Shown here in pieces: positions 44,335 through 53,733 of a stretch of DNA of 64,000 bases. The stretch lies in assembly GCF_015207005.2 (NCBI RefSeq), contig NZ_JADEXS020000001.1, forward strand, positions 806,001 to 870,000, in the 5' to 3' direction. Made by a program: the position numbers and the translations under genes. Below the pieces are notes generated by a model. That model ran no database searches. It saw only the letters and a list, made by a program, of their open reading frames with translations, and was not told the DNA's origin. This DNA comes from Desmonostoc muscorum LEGE 12446. Lineage in GTDB: Bacteria; Cyanobacteriota; Cyanobacteriia; Cyanobacteriales; Nostocaceae. Every line of letters starts with the position of its first letter. Positions within the stretch are counted from its first letter, which is position 1.

Positions 44335-44480
44335 GGAGATGAGGGAGATGAGGGAGATGAGGGAGATGAGGGAGTGAGGGAGCAGGGGAGCAGGGGAGCA
44401 GGGGAGCAGGGGAGCAGAGGAGAGTTCAATGTGCCTTGTTCTTTCCCCTCTGCCCCTCTGCCCCTCTGCCCCTCTGCCTC
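44335..44480. repeat. Compound STRR array
   Basis: Four GAGATGAGG-type units, then five GCAGGGGA units, then a C-rich mirror of four CCCCTCTG units. The G-rich and C-rich arms can pair. Same families as 14505-14655. Confidence 0.85.
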
Positions 44481-44589
44481 TTCCAATGCCCAATGCCCAA
44501 ATTTTGCGGGTATAGTCTTTTGGGGAGATGTCAAGGGTTGAGGTTGTCATCTAGTTTGGGAAGGTTGAATAATTGAATTTAGACTGACC

Positions 44590-44811
44590 ATGATTAATCC
44601 TACTGCTATTTATTTACCCGACGAACCACAAATTCCCAATCCTGAACCCAACCCGCTACCGAGTCCGGAACCAGTACCTACTCCCATTCCGCAACCTGTA
44701 CCGGGGCCTGTACCAGAACCAGTACCTGCTCCCATCCCTCAGCCGGTTCCTGGGCCGATTCCTCAAACAGTTCCAGGACCAATTCCCCAAACCATACCGG
44801 AACCTGTTTGA
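44590..44811 (+). CDS. Small proline-rich repeat protein
   Basis: 73 residues. After [14 protein letters not shown] the protein is a run of Pro-x-Pro dipeptides and repeated blocks of the type [20 protein letters not shown], with about 40 percent Pro, and Glu, Gln, Val and Ile between. There is no signal peptide or membrane segment. It should be an extended polyproline-like chain that may act as a spacer or bind proline-recognising domains. Its ribosome-binding site is weak. The DNA is a degenerate repeat, so it could also be a repeat-derived open frame; codon-level variation between units argues for selection on the protein. Confidence 0.55.
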   Translation: MINPTAIYLPDEPQIPNPEPNPLPSPEPVPTPIPQPVPGPVPEPVPAPIPQPVPGPIPQTVPGPIPQTIPEPV

Positions 44812-44857
44812 ATTACCTTAGGTAATGTAATCCAAAATCCAAAATCCAAAATCTAAA

Positions 44858-45949
44858 ATGTTAAGAGCCGGAATTGTCGGACTTCCCAACGTCGGAAAAT
44901 CTACTTTATTTAATGCTGTAGTTGCTAACGCCAAGGCAGAGGCGGCTAATTTCCCTTTTTGCACGATTGAACCGAATGTCGGCGTTGTCGCAGTACCGGA
45001 TGAGCGGTTAAATGTTCTTGCTAAAATTGGCAGTTCGGTACAAGTTGTGCCGGCGCGTGTTGAATTTGTCGATATTGCCGGTTTAGTTAAAGGTGCAAGT
45101 CAGGGTGAGGGACTAGGTAATCAATTTCTGTCCCACATCCGCGAAGTTGATGCGATCGTCCATGTGGTACGTTGTTTTGAAAATGATGATATTATCCACG
45201 TTGCTGGTTCTGTTGACCCAGTGCGAGATATTGAAATCATTAATTTAGAACTCGGTTTATCAGATTTAGTACAAATTGAACGACGAATTGACCGCACTCG
45301 CAAACAAGCTCGCACTAGCAAGGATGCTTCTTTTGAAGTCACGGTTTTGGAAAAATTAGCTGCGGCTTTAAATGAAGGTCAATCGGTGCGTCAGGTAAGT
45401 TTGAATGAAGAAGAAGCGGAGATTATTAAAGGATTAGGACTGCTCACTAATAAACCAATTATCTACGCTGCCAATGTATCTGAGGATGACTTGGCAACGG
45501 GTAATGATTTTGTAGAAAAAGTGCGGCAAATTGCAGCAACAGAAAATGCTCAAGTTGTCATAGTTTCTGCTCAAGTTGAAGCTGAATTGGTGGAATTACC
45601 AGAGGAAGATAAAGCTGATTTCCTCGCATCTTTAGGTGTGGAAGAAGGCGGTTTGAAGTCATTAATTCGTGCTACGTACACACTTTTAGGCTTGCGGACA
45701 TATTTCACCTGTGGTCCCAAAGAAACCCGCGCTTGGACAATTCATGCGGGAATGTCTGCACCTCAAGCCGCAGGTGTCATCCACAGCGATTTTGAGAGGG
45801 GCTTTATCCGCGCTGAAACTGTCGCTTATAAAGACTTGGTAGCTACTGGTTCCATGAATGCTGCTAAGGAGAAAGGATTGGTTCGTAGTGAAGGGAAAGA
45901 GTATGTTGTGCAGGAAGGGGATGTAATGCTATTCCGCTTTAATGTGTAG
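44858..45949 (+). CDS. ychF: Redox-regulated ATPase YchF (Obg family)
   Basis: 363 residues, full length. P-loop GLPNVGKSTLFNAVV, switch regions FCTIEPNVGVVAVPDERL and FVDIAGLVKGASQGEGLGNQ, a coiled-coil insertion (ERRIDRTRKQARTSKDASFE) and a C-terminal TGS domain ending DVMLFRFNV. YchF/OLA1 proteins bind ribosomes and prefer ATP to GTP because the G4 motif is altered; here NVSED replaces the NKxD motif, as expected. The function is in translation and the oxidative stress response. It is monocistronic, preceded by AATCCAAAATCCAAAATC repeats. Confidence 0.97.
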   Translation: MLRAGIVGLPNVGKSTLFNAVVANAKAEAANFPFCTIEPNVGVVAVPDERLNVLAKIGSSVQVVPARVEFVDIAGLVKGASQGEGLGNQFLSHIREVDAIVHVVRCFENDDIIHVAGSVDPVRDIEIINLELGLSDLVQIERRIDRTRKQARTSKDASFEVTVLEKLAAALNEGQSVRQVSLNEEEAEIIKGLGLLTNKPIIYAANVSEDDLATGNDFVEKVRQIAATENAQVVIVSAQVEAELVELPEEDKADFLASLGVEEGGLKSLIRATYTLLGLRTYFTCGPKETRAWTIHAGMSAPQAAGVIHSDFERGFIRAETVAYKDLVATGSMNAAKEKGLVRSEGKEYVVQEGDVMLFRFNV

Positions 45950-45997
45950 GTGTGACTATAGAATCGTAAATTGTTTTTGAAAAAATCTCAGTAGTCT

Positions 45998-46165
45998 TGT
46001 AGGGTGCGTTAGGATGAAATCCGTAACGCACCACTTGTAAGGATTTGGTGCGTTACGCTGTCGCTAACACAACGCCAGTGACGCTCCTTTGTCGCTAACG
46101 CTACGCTAACGCTCAAGTCGGGAAACCCGCTCACACGACTGGCTCCCCTACGTATCTTTTCAAAA
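45998..46165. repeat. GGTGCGTTACG-type dispersed repeat
   Basis: GTAGGGTGCGTTAGGATG, TAACGCACC ... GGTGCGTTACGC and then CCTACGTATCTTTTCAAAAA followed by TCAAATAC. The same blocks in the same order occur at about 29085-29180, so this is a repeat family of roughly 100-170 bp with a variable middle part. Confidence 0.7.
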
Positions 46166-46314
46166 ATCAAATACTAATTCTATAGTGGGTTGCTGTTATC
46201 AATTAGACAATGGTTAACCCATACCGATTGGCGATCGCCATAAATAAGTTGACAAAAAAAATGATATATGCATAGTTTAGATGCAAGGCGATCGCCAATT
46301 AACCAGCAATCTGT

Positions 46315-47226
46315 TTAGTTACTTCCACCCACGATGTATACATAGGAACCCAGATTTTCATCATCTGTGCCTACAATTACACCGCCTTGGGCACCTGGAA
46401 TCAGTTCCATAGCTTCAATTTTGTGGTATTCAGAGCGGTAAAGGGGAACAAGTTGAGGATGCGATCGCCAGGTTATATGATTACCACACAATCTCAAGTA
46501 ACCAGCAATATATACAGCTGACTGAAATGGTCCATCATCCCCAGCATCACTTGCTGATGTAATGTAAACAATTCCCGATGAGTCTACTTTTAAATCAGAA
46601 ATATGTCGGACATTTCCAGAGGGAAATGGTACTTTCAAGTTAGCATCACCTGAAAGCTTAATCTCATAAGTCTTGGGGTTAAATTCTCCAAAATAAATAG
46701 TTGCTGCTGTTTCTCCCTCTCCGCGATCGGCCCAAATAGCTACTAATTTACCATCTATATATTGCAAGCCGAATGCTTCTAAATTATTTTTGGGGGTAAT
46801 TTCTGGTAATTGAAATTCTTTAATAATAGAGATATTCTTGTCCGCAATATCTAATCTTAAATAATAACCTTTTCCTGTACTACTGACAGCGATAAAATCA
46901 GATTTTTTATCTTGGGGAACAGATGTTAGAGACTCTAAATCGATGGCTAATTCTGTTTTAATTGGCCAAACTAAAGGAAAATATTCAGGTTGCTTTTTTT
47001 CTTTGAGAGTAATAATTGCTAGACGATTTTGATTTGGTTTTTTATTATCATGAACAATCAGAAAATCTAAGGAATTGCTTTGCTGCTTGATCAAAGCCAT
47101 ACCACTGATACCAAAAGGAATACCACCGCGAACTGGACGCCAATCTTGCGCCCAAGCTTGGTAAGATATAAGTAAAAATGCAGCTAATGCTACTATATTG
47201 ATGATTAACCTGGGAAACTGACGCAT
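46315..47226 (-). CDS. Secreted hypothetical protein, probable beta-propeller
   Basis: 303 residues. Signal peptide RLIINIVALAAFLLISYQAW with cleavage after AQA. The mature part consists of many short beta strands separated by polar turns (LDFLIVHDNKKPNQNRLAII, DFIAVSSTGKGYYLRLDI, IVYITSASDAGDDGPFQSAV, GVIVGTDDENLGSYVYIVGG), the pattern of a propeller or phytase-like fold. No active-site motif can be named. The product should be periplasmic. The gene lies downstream of no operon; a hairpin at 47244-47281 separates it from the kinase operon. Confidence 0.75.
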   Translation of the reverse strand: MRQFPRLIINIVALAAFLLISYQAWAQDWRPVRGGIPFGISGMALIKQQSNSLDFLIVHDNKKPNQNRLAIITLKEKKQPEYFPLVWPIKTELAIDLESLTSVPQDKKSDFIAVSSTGKGYYLRLDIADKNISIIKEFQLPEITPKNNLEAFGLQYIDGKLVAIWADRGEGETAATIYFGEFNPKTYEIKLSGDANLKVPFPSGNVRHISDLKVDSSGIVYITSASDAGDDGPFQSAVYIAGYLRLCGNHITWRSHPQLVPLYRSEYHKIEAMELIPGAQGGVIVGTDDENLGSYVYIVGGSN

Positions 47227-47243
47227 AGTAAAAGTAAAGAGTA

Positions 47244-47281
47244 AAAAGGCAAAAGATTTTTTCTTTTTACTTTTGCCTTTT
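47244..47281 (-). terminator. Intrinsic terminator of the sensor operon
   Basis: The stem AAAAGGCAAAAG / CTTTTGCCTTTT with a 14-base loop, about 20 bases after the stop of the hybrid kinase, followed by a T-rich run on the minus strand. Confidence 0.75.
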
Positions 47282-47301
47282 ACCTTTTTACTTCCTTTTG
47301 A

Positions 47302-49587
47302 TTAAGAAAGCACTTTTTGTAAAGAAAGTAATAATTCGTTGACAGTATACGGTTTGGATAAAAACGTATTGACACCAATGCTAGTTACTGTGCTGAGCTT
47401 ATGATCGGACATCAATCCACTGCTGGCAATAATTTTGACTTCTGGGTTAATTTTCTTTAAGGTACGGATGGCAGTTAGACCATCCAAGGAAGGCAGCATA
47501 ATGTCGATTAATACGGCACTAATTTTGTCCATATTTTTAGCGTATACTGCGATCGCCTCAATGCCATCACCAGCAATTAAAGTCTTGTAGTTGTGAGCTT
47601 CCAGTGATGATTGAGTAATCTCCTGAATGGCAACTTCATCATCCACAACCAAAATCAATTCTCCATGTCCTGTCTGTGGTATTGAATCTTCTGGAATGAG
47701 TGTTTCCATTCCCTCTACGGCTGGTAAGTAAACTTTAAAGCTAGTGCCACTTCCGGGTTCGCTGTATACGTTCACAAAACCTCCGTGGCTTTTAATAATT
47801 CCCAGTACGGTGGAAAGTCCTAACCCTGTGCCTTGTCCGACATCTTTTGTGGTATAGAACGGCTCAAAAATTCTATCTAAGATTTCCCCAGGAATGCCAA
47901 CTCCAGTATCCGAGACTGTAATCACTGTGTAAAATCCGACCTTGGCTTCTAGATTCATCCGGGCATAATTTTCGTCAATAAACAGATTTTCCGCAGATAT
48001 TCTCAAACTACCGCCATTGGGCATAGCATCACGGGCATTAACGCAGAGGTTCATTAGGACTTGATGGAGTTGCGTACTATCTCCAGAAACCATCCACAAA
48101 TCCTGTGGTACATCAGTGGTAATTTCTATGGATTTGGGAAATGTTTCTTTAAGAATCTTGGCAACTTCCATAATTAAATGCTTGAGTTGCAAAGTGATGC
48201 GTTTTCCTTCCACACCCCGTGCAAAGGATAGCACCTGCTTGACTAAATCTGCTCCGCGTTTGGCGTTGATTTCCAAAATTTCTAATAAATGGCGAGTCCG
48301 CTCATCTGCATCGGGAAATTTGAGTGGTAAGAGTTGCGCTCCTGCCAAAATCGGCGTCAGAATATTGTTGAGGTCGTGAGCAATCCCACTGGCTAAGGTG
48401 CCGATGCTTTCTAGGCGTTGAGCGCGAAACAATTGGGCTTCTAGATGTTTTTTCTCAGTAATGTCTGTGTCAACGGTGAGAATTGATTTGGGTTTTCCCT
48501 GTTCATCACACACCAGACTCCAGCGAGTGGCCACGAGGATTTCTTTGCCAGTTTTACTAAGTTTAGTTAACTCGCCTTGCCACTTACCTTTACTGATAAC
48601 TTCTAAAAGAGCCGCTTCGATTTCCGGTGAAGCTTCGTCAAACAAAAGCTCACTGACACTTTTTCCGATAGCCTCCGTAGTTCGCCAACCAAAAAGTGTT
48701 TCTGCACCTTTGTTCCAGAATAGAATTTGATTATTTAAATCTCGCACGGAAATGGCATCTGTGGTGACATCAAGTAATGCTGCTTGTTCTTTGATTTTTT
48801 CTTGGGCTAATTTGTGTTCGCGCAATGCGGCTTGCCGTTCGGTAATATCGATACTGGCGCAAGTCACCCCGACAACTTCTTGGGACTCATTTCGCAATGG
48901 CTCAACAGTTAAATCGTAATATCGAGTTATTTCCTTAGTTGTAATTGATACTTCTTCTCGTGTCCCGATGCCACTGTTCAATACCCGAAGTTTGATAGTG
49001 GTGAGCCGTTGAGCATCTTCGGGTGAGATGATATCCAAGTCTTTTTTGCCCAACATTTGCTCAACAGTCAATTCATAGGAAGGATTGTAAACCCAAGTGT
49101 ACCGTAACTCCTGATCTTGGTTGTAGACAAAAATCGGAGAGTTTTTCAGGGCTACGCGAAATCGCTCCTCACTCTGTCGCAATGCATTGTCTGCTCGTTG
49201 ACGTTCAATTGCATAACGCATAGAACGCACCAGCAAATCCCCAGTTACTTGCCCTTTGACTAAATAATCCTGCGCTCCTTCTTGCATTGCCCTAGTTGCC
49301 AGGGTTTCATCGTTTATACCCGTCAGCACAATGATTGGAGTTGCTTTTGCCTGTTGGTAAGCAGTGACAAAAGTTTCTATTCCCTGACTATCTGGCAGGG
49401 AAAGGTCTAACAGAATGACATCAAAAATTTCCTTTGCTAGGTGGTTGAGTGCTTCCTCAAGCCGCTCAACTGGCATCAACTCAACTAGAACTGTGTTAAC
49501 TTCCTTTAAAAACTCCTGTAACAAAAATACATCACCAGGATTGTCTTCTACTAACAAGACTTTAATATGTTCACCTGCCATTGCCAT
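47302..49587 (-). CDS. Hybrid histidine kinase (REC-PAS-PAS-HK-REC)
   Basis: 761 residues from ATG 49587, whose A is shared with the stop of the preceding regulator gene (TAATG), with GGAG just upstream. Domains: receiver (HIKVLLVEDNPGDVFLLQEF; phospho-Asp in DVILLDLSLPDSQG), PAS (about 140-255), PAS (about 270-385), dimerisation helix with GTLASGIAHDLNNILTPILA, ATPase (VLMNLCVNARDAMPNGG, VSDTGVGIPGEI, GTGLGLSTVLGIIKSHGG) and a second receiver (ELILVVDDEVAIQEITQSSL; Asp in AVLIDIMLPSLDG). There is no membrane segment, so it is cytoplasmic. Signal unknown. Last gene of a three-gene operon. Confidence 0.93.
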   Translation of the reverse strand: MAMAGEHIKVLLVEDNPGDVFLLQEFLKEVNTVLVELMPVERLEEALNHLAKEIFDVILLDLSLPDSQGIETFVTAYQQAKATPIIVLTGINDETLATRAMQEGAQDYLVKGQVTGDLLVRSMRYAIERQRADNALRQSEERFRVALKNSPIFVYNQDQELRYTWVYNPSYELTVEQMLGKKDLDIISPEDAQRLTTIKLRVLNSGIGTREEVSITTKEITRYYDLTVEPLRNESQEVVGVTCASIDITERQAALREHKLAQEKIKEQAALLDVTTDAISVRDLNNQILFWNKGAETLFGWRTTEAIGKSVSELLFDEASPEIEAALLEVISKGKWQGELTKLSKTGKEILVATRWSLVCDEQGKPKSILTVDTDITEKKHLEAQLFRAQRLESIGTLASGIAHDLNNILTPILAGAQLLPLKFPDADERTRHLLEILEINAKRGADLVKQVLSFARGVEGKRITLQLKHLIMEVAKILKETFPKSIEITTDVPQDLWMVSGDSTQLHQVLMNLCVNARDAMPNGGSLRISAENLFIDENYARMNLEAKVGFYTVITVSDTGVGIPGEILDRIFEPFYTTKDVGQGTGLGLSTVLGIIKSHGGFVNVYSEPGSGTSFKVYLPAVEGMETLIPEDSIPQTGHGELILVVDDEVAIQEITQSSLEAHNYKTLIAGDGIEAIAVYAKNMDKISAVLIDIMLPSLDGLTAIRTLKKINPEVKIIASSGLMSDHKLSTVTSIGVNTFLSKPYTVNELLLSLQKVLS

Positions 49588-50024
49588 TACTCCGGTGGCA
49601 GTTTTACGATCGCAAACCAAAAATTTTCTATTGATTTTACAATTTTAACGAATTGATCGAAGTCTACTGGCTTAGTTATGTAACAGTTTGCTGATAGATT
49701 ATAAGCTTTGATAATGTCTTCTTCGGCTTGGGAAGTCGTCAAGACGACTACGGGAATTCGCTTGAGGTTTTCATCTGCTTTAATTTCTGCCAATACTTCT
49801 CGCCCATCTTTTTTAGGGAGATTCAAATCCAGCAGCACAATATCTGGATGGGCTGCGTTGACATATTTTTCCTGTTTTCGCAAGAATGCCATTGCTTCGA
49901 CACCATCTTCGACCACGTTCAGGTGAATCGAGATTTTGCTATCTTCCAGGGCGATACGTGTAAGTAGGGCATCGCCAGGATTGTCTTCTACTAACAAAAC
50001 CTCAATAGGCATAATGGCTTGCAT
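49587..50024 (-). CDS. CheY-like response regulator (Rcp1 type)
   Basis: 145 residues, a lone receiver domain: VLLVEDNPGDALLTRIALED, phospho-acceptor Asp66 in DIVLLDLNLPKKDGREVLAE, Thr/Ser in VVVLTTSQAEEDI and Lys in NCYITKPVDFDQFVKIVKSI. The KKDGREVL and YITKPVDFDQF features are those of regulators paired with phytochrome- and GAF/PAS-type kinases in cyanobacteria. It stands 12 bases after the large kinase and overlaps the hybrid kinase start, so it probably carries phosphate between them. There is no output domain. Confidence 0.94.
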   Translation of the reverse strand: MQAIMPIEVLLVEDNPGDALLTRIALEDSKISIHLNVVEDGVEAMAFLRKQEKYVNAAHPDIVLLDLNLPKKDGREVLAEIKADENLKRIPVVVLTTSQAEEDIIKAYNLSANCYITKPVDFDQFVKIVKSIENFWFAIVKLPPE

Positions 50025-50036
50025 GTTTACGATGGC

Positions 50037-52685
50037 TTAAGAGTTTCTATCTGGAAGTGTGAAGTAGAAAGTTGAGCCTTGACCCACTTTCGACTCGACC
50101 CAGATACGGCCGTCGTGGCGTTCTATAATTTTTTTACAAATTGCTAGACCAATACCAGTACCTGGATACTTATCTCTACCATGCAAGCGTTGAAAAATTA
50201 TAAAAATACGTTCAGCATACTGGGATTCTAAACCAATACCATTATCGCGCACCGAGAACAAATATTCGTTGGGAGTGGGGAGTGGGGGGGATGAGGGGGA
50301 TGAGGGGGATGAGGGGGATGAGGGGGATGAGGAAGTATTTTCTTGCTCATCTCCCCTTACTCCCTCATCTCCCCCTACTCCCTCATCTCCCTCACTCCCT
50401 ACTCCCCACTCCCCACTCCCCACTCCAATGTGAATTTCTGGCTGCTGATTTTGACAAAATTTGATGGCGTTAGCAATGAGGTTTTGAAATACTTGTGTCA
50501 ATTGGGTAGCATCAGCCATTACTTCAGGTAAAGTATCATAGGTGATAAGTGCTTTACTATCTGCGATCGCCAGTTTGAGATTTGCGATCGCCTGTTTTAA
50601 AACAATATTACAATCAACTCTCTTAAACGGCTGTCCACGGGTGCTGACGCGGGAGTAATTCAACAAATCATTGATTAAGGTCTGCATCCGCCGTGCCCCA
50701 TCTACAGCGTAGTTGATAAACTCGTCGGCATTAACATCAAGTTGATTTTTGTATCTCCGCTCCAGCAATTGTAAATAACTGGTTACCATCCGCAATGGCT
50801 CTTGTAAGTCATGGGAAGCTACGTAGGCAAATTGTTCTAATTCGGCATTGGAACGGGAGAGTTCTTGGCTTTGGCGGGTTTGTTGTTCTAGTAGTTGCCC
50901 TTGAGATAAAGCAATGCCAATTTGGTTACCTAGTTGCTGTAACAACTCTGTCTCAAAGTTATTCCACTTTCGAGGTGCGGCACATTGGTGAGCTAGCAAC
51001 AACCCCCAAATGCCCTCTCTGAGAAGAATTGGCACTACGAGGTTAGCCTTAACCGCAAACTGCTCCAGAAATTCTCGATGGCAAGGTTGAATATAAGCAG
51101 TTTGAATGTCTTCAATTGCACTGATTCTTCCCTGGCGATATCTTTCTAGGTATTCTTCTTTAAAGCAGGGGTCGATAATATTTTTTCCTAAAATTACTGG
51201 CCAACCAGGTAGTACAGCTTCTTGTACTACTGTTCCCGAACCGTCAGGGGAAAGTTGAAAAATTAAAACTCGGTCAGCTTGCAGTAGTTTTTGTACTTCT
51301 GTAACGGTAATTTGGAGAATTTCGTCTATTTGTAAAGATTCTCGAATTTTGAGAGTGATTTCGGAAAATAATTGCGATCGCAGATTCTGCCGCTTTAATT
51401 CTTCTTCTGTTCTCTTGCGATCTGTGATATCAGTATAAGAACCAACCATTCGCACTACATCACCTAATGCGTCCCAAAGCGCCTGTCCTCGATCCAGAAT
51501 CCATTTATAGCTGCCGTCTTGGCATTGGACTCGATACTCACAGACATAAAACGGTGTTTTCTTGGCAAAGTGATCCTGAAAGGTCTGAACTACCAAATCT
51601 CGCTCATCGGGATGGATTCGTTTTGTCCATTCATCCCAACAATTGCAAACTTCGTGGTCTTCATACCCCAGCATTTCCTTCCACCGAGTTGAGAAGAACA
51701 CTTCATTAGTCTTGAGGTTCCAGTCCCAAATACCATCATTATTACCCTGCAATGCTAATTGCCAACGTTCTTCACTTTTTTGAAGTGCTTCTACTGTCTG
51801 CCGTCGTTCAGTAATGTCTTGAAAATAAACAGATAAGCCGTCTTTTCCTGGATAAGCGTGGACTTGAAACCAGCGGTTGAGGGGCACAAAAAACTCCTCA
51901 AATTCCACACTCACCTGTTCTAAAACTGCCTTACGGTACTGCTTTTCAAATGTTGTGCCGATAATTCTCTGAAAAACTGTCCAGATACTTTTACCCAAAA
52001 GCTGATTCTGGGTTTTTTGCAACAGTTGTTCTGCTTGACCATTAACGTAGGTAAATCGCCATTTTTTATCCAAGGCAAAAAAGGCATCAGTGATACTTTC
52101 AAGAAGATTGGTAATGCGAGTTCTGGCTGCTTCCGACTGGGCGCGTGCTGTTTGCTCCTGCGCCACGAGTTTCTCGGTAATTTCAGATACTTCAGTCACA
52201 TGACGCCTGAGTTCTAGTTGGTCAATCACTAGGCGACTCAAAGCCACAAGCGCCTCGACTTGTTTTTGGCTTAATTCTTTGGGAACTTGGTCAATTACGC
52301 ACAGAGTTCCCAGCATATCTCCTCTGGGAGTGATTAGAGGTACACCCGCATAAAATCGCACGTAAGGATAGCCAATTACTACCGCATTCTTCGCCAACTT
52401 TTCATCAGCTAGCGTATCTGGAACCACGACAACGTTACGCCGTTCTTGGCAAAGGTAAGATAACCCAACACTCCGGGGCATTTCTGATACATCTAAACCT
52501 ACTTTTGCCTTAAACCATTGACGGTTTTCATCAATAAAATTTACTAAGGATATGGGGGTGTTACAAATAAATGCCGCTAACTGAGCAAGATTGTCGTAGG
52601 CTTCTTCAGGTTCGGTATCAAGAATTTGATACTGGCGCAGGGCTTCTAGCCTCGTCTTTTCTGTAATCGTGTCTCCAGTTTTCAT
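50037..52685 (-). CDS. GAF/PAS sensor histidine kinase with in-frame repeat insertion
   Basis: 882 residues. Domains: GAF (about 15-165; ALRQYQILDTEPEEAYDNLA is the classic start), coiled linker, PAS (190-300), PAS with PAC (310-430), GAF (445-605), dimerisation helix FAYVASHDLQEPLRMVTSYL with the phospho-His, and ATPase with NLIANAIKFCQNQ, VRDNGIGLESQYAERIF and GTGIGLAICKKIIERHDG. Residues about 754-805, between the N box and the G1 box, are a Gly/Glu/Asp then Ser/Pro low-complexity stretch encoded by intergenic-type repeats. The rest is normal in length. First gene of the sensor operon; cytoplasmic; signal unknown. Confidence 0.93.
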   Translation of the reverse strand: MKTGDTITEKTRLEALRQYQILDTEPEEAYDNLAQLAAFICNTPISLVNFIDENRQWFKAKVGLDVSEMPRSVGLSYLCQERRNVVVVPDTLADEKLAKNAVVIGYPYVRFYAGVPLITPRGDMLGTLCVIDQVPKELSQKQVEALVALSRLVIDQLELRRHVTEVSEITEKLVAQEQTARAQSEAARTRITNLLESITDAFFALDKKWRFTYVNGQAEQLLQKTQNQLLGKSIWTVFQRIIGTTFEKQYRKAVLEQVSVEFEEFFVPLNRWFQVHAYPGKDGLSVYFQDITERRQTVEALQKSEERWQLALQGNNDGIWDWNLKTNEVFFSTRWKEMLGYEDHEVCNCWDEWTKRIHPDERDLVVQTFQDHFAKKTPFYVCEYRVQCQDGSYKWILDRGQALWDALGDVVRMVGSYTDITDRKRTEEELKRQNLRSQLFSEITLKIRESLQIDEILQITVTEVQKLLQADRVLIFQLSPDGSGTVVQEAVLPGWPVILGKNIIDPCFKEEYLERYRQGRISAIEDIQTAYIQPCHREFLEQFAVKANLVVPILLREGIWGLLLAHQCAAPRKWNNFETELLQQLGNQIGIALSQGQLLEQQTRQSQELSRSNAELEQFAYVASHDLQEPLRMVTSYLQLLERRYKNQLDVNADEFINYAVDGARRMQTLINDLLNYSRVSTRGQPFKRVDCNIVLKQAIANLKLAIADSKALITYDTLPEVMADATQLTQVFQNLIANAIKFCQNQQPEIHIGVGSGEWGVGSEGDEGVGGDEGVRGDEQENTSSSPSSPSSPSSPSSPPLPTPNEYLFSVRDNGIGLESQYAERIFIIFQRLHGRDKYPGTGIGLAICKKIIERHDGRIWVESKVGQGSTFYFTLPDRNS
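50271..50430. repeat. STRR array inside the histidine kinase gene
   Basis: GGGAGTGGGGAGTGGGG, GATGAGGGG units (five), then CTCATCTCCCC, CTCCCTACTCCCCACTCC units: the same two opposed families as in the spacers at 14505-14655. It lies in frame within the ATPase domain coding region and adds about 52 codons. Confidence 0.9.
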
Positions 52686-53033
52686 TAACTTTTCTTAATA
52701 AATCTCAATTATGATATCCAGTAAGCAGCACCACTACCTCAAAAATAGATTAACCTTTTTTAACATTAGTTAACTATCTGTGTGCTTCTGGTTATTCAGA
52801 GTAGTTTTGAAAAGAAGGCACAAGGCCTCTTTTAAATTTGAGAAAAGCCATGCCCAGCAGTCAACTATCCTGTTTGCGCCACAAAATTTAGCGATCGCTA
52901 TAATCCCAGTGTAAACAAATTTGGGACAGATATTATTTACAAATAAACATTAATGTGCATCAGCAGCGTAGGGGCGCACAGCTGTGCGCCCCTACAGAAT
53001 TTTGTCCTTTGGTAATGAAATGACCAATGACTA
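52686..53033. other. Spacer upstream of the sensor operon
   Basis: AT-rich, about 350 bases between the divergent-side end of hisG and the kinase start. It contains the perfect palindrome at 52968-52995 and one HIP1 site. The promoter of the sensor operon should be near 52700-52850. No gene. Confidence 0.55.
52968..52995. repeat. Perfect 28-bp palindrome GTAGGGGCGCACAG
   Basis: GTAGGGGCGCACAG plus its exact complement, 39 bases after the hisG stop. Same family as 11909-11936, with G/C changes that preserve pairing. Confidence 0.85.
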
Positions 53034-53678
53034 TTAAACCTTAACTAAAACAGCCTCCCGCAGCCTGTTAATCAAATCACTCAAATTACCAGTGTTCAGA
53101 CGGTAACTGAGGGGATGGGCAATTAACCGCCCTGTACTTTCATAGAGAGTAGCGATTTCAATTAAACCATTTTCGCGTAAAGTCCGCCCCGTGGAAACTA
53201 AATCCACGATCGCTTCTGACATGCCAGTAATTGGCCCTAGTTCCACTGAACCATACAACGGCACTATTTCCACCGGTAAATCCAGACTGTGGAAATATTC
53301 ACGAGCGCAGTTGACATATTTAGAAGCAACTCTACCATGAGCTGGTAAATCTAAAGGCGATCGGTAAGAACTCGATGCTTTTACCGCCACCGACATGCGA
53401 CAATATCCAAACTGCAAATCGACTAAGTGGGCAACTTGCGGTTGTTTCTCCCGCAGCACATCGTAACCGACAATACCCAATTGAGCCTGACCATATTCTA
53501 CATAAACAGGTACATCCTGCGCCCGCACCAATAGCCCTTTTGCAACTCCCTTAGCGTCAGGAATTTGAAGTTGGCGATTTCCTGAATCTAAAAAAGCACT
53601 AAAATCTAACCCGACAGCTTGTAGCAACCGGATGCTATGTTTAAGAAGTTCCCCTTTTGGTAATGCAACAGTCAGCAT
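53034..53678 (-). CDS. hisG: ATP phosphoribosyltransferase, short form (HisG)
   Basis: 214 residues, the short form that lacks the C-terminal regulatory domain and needs HisZ as partner. It condenses ATP with PRPP in the first step of histidine synthesis. Motifs: [20 protein letters not shown] at the start, [20 protein letters not shown], and the PRPP-binding loop [18 protein letters not shown]. HisZ is not in the window. The divergent regulator gene begins 55 bases away. Confidence 0.95.
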   Translation of the reverse strand: MLTVALPKGELLKHSIRLLQAVGLDFSAFLDSGNRQLQIPDAKGVAKGLLVRAQDVPVYVEYGQAQLGIVGYDVLREKQPQVAHLVDLQFGYCRMSVAVKASSSYRSPLDLPAHGRVASKYVNCAREYFHSLDLPVEIVPLYGSVELGPITGMSEAIVDLVSTGRTLRENGLIEIATLYESTGRLIAHPLSYRLNTGNLSDLINRLREAVLVKV

Positions 53679-53733
53679 TCTTTTTCTTAGTATCCTGCGT
53701 CTTTGCGTTCAATAATCTTGAGAATATCTCTAT

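Noticed and set aside
44143..44550. Minus-strand frames opposite yidD and its downstream repeats
   Set aside because: Composed of translated STRR (SLISLISLIS, RGAEGQRGRG) and yidD antisense; no family character.
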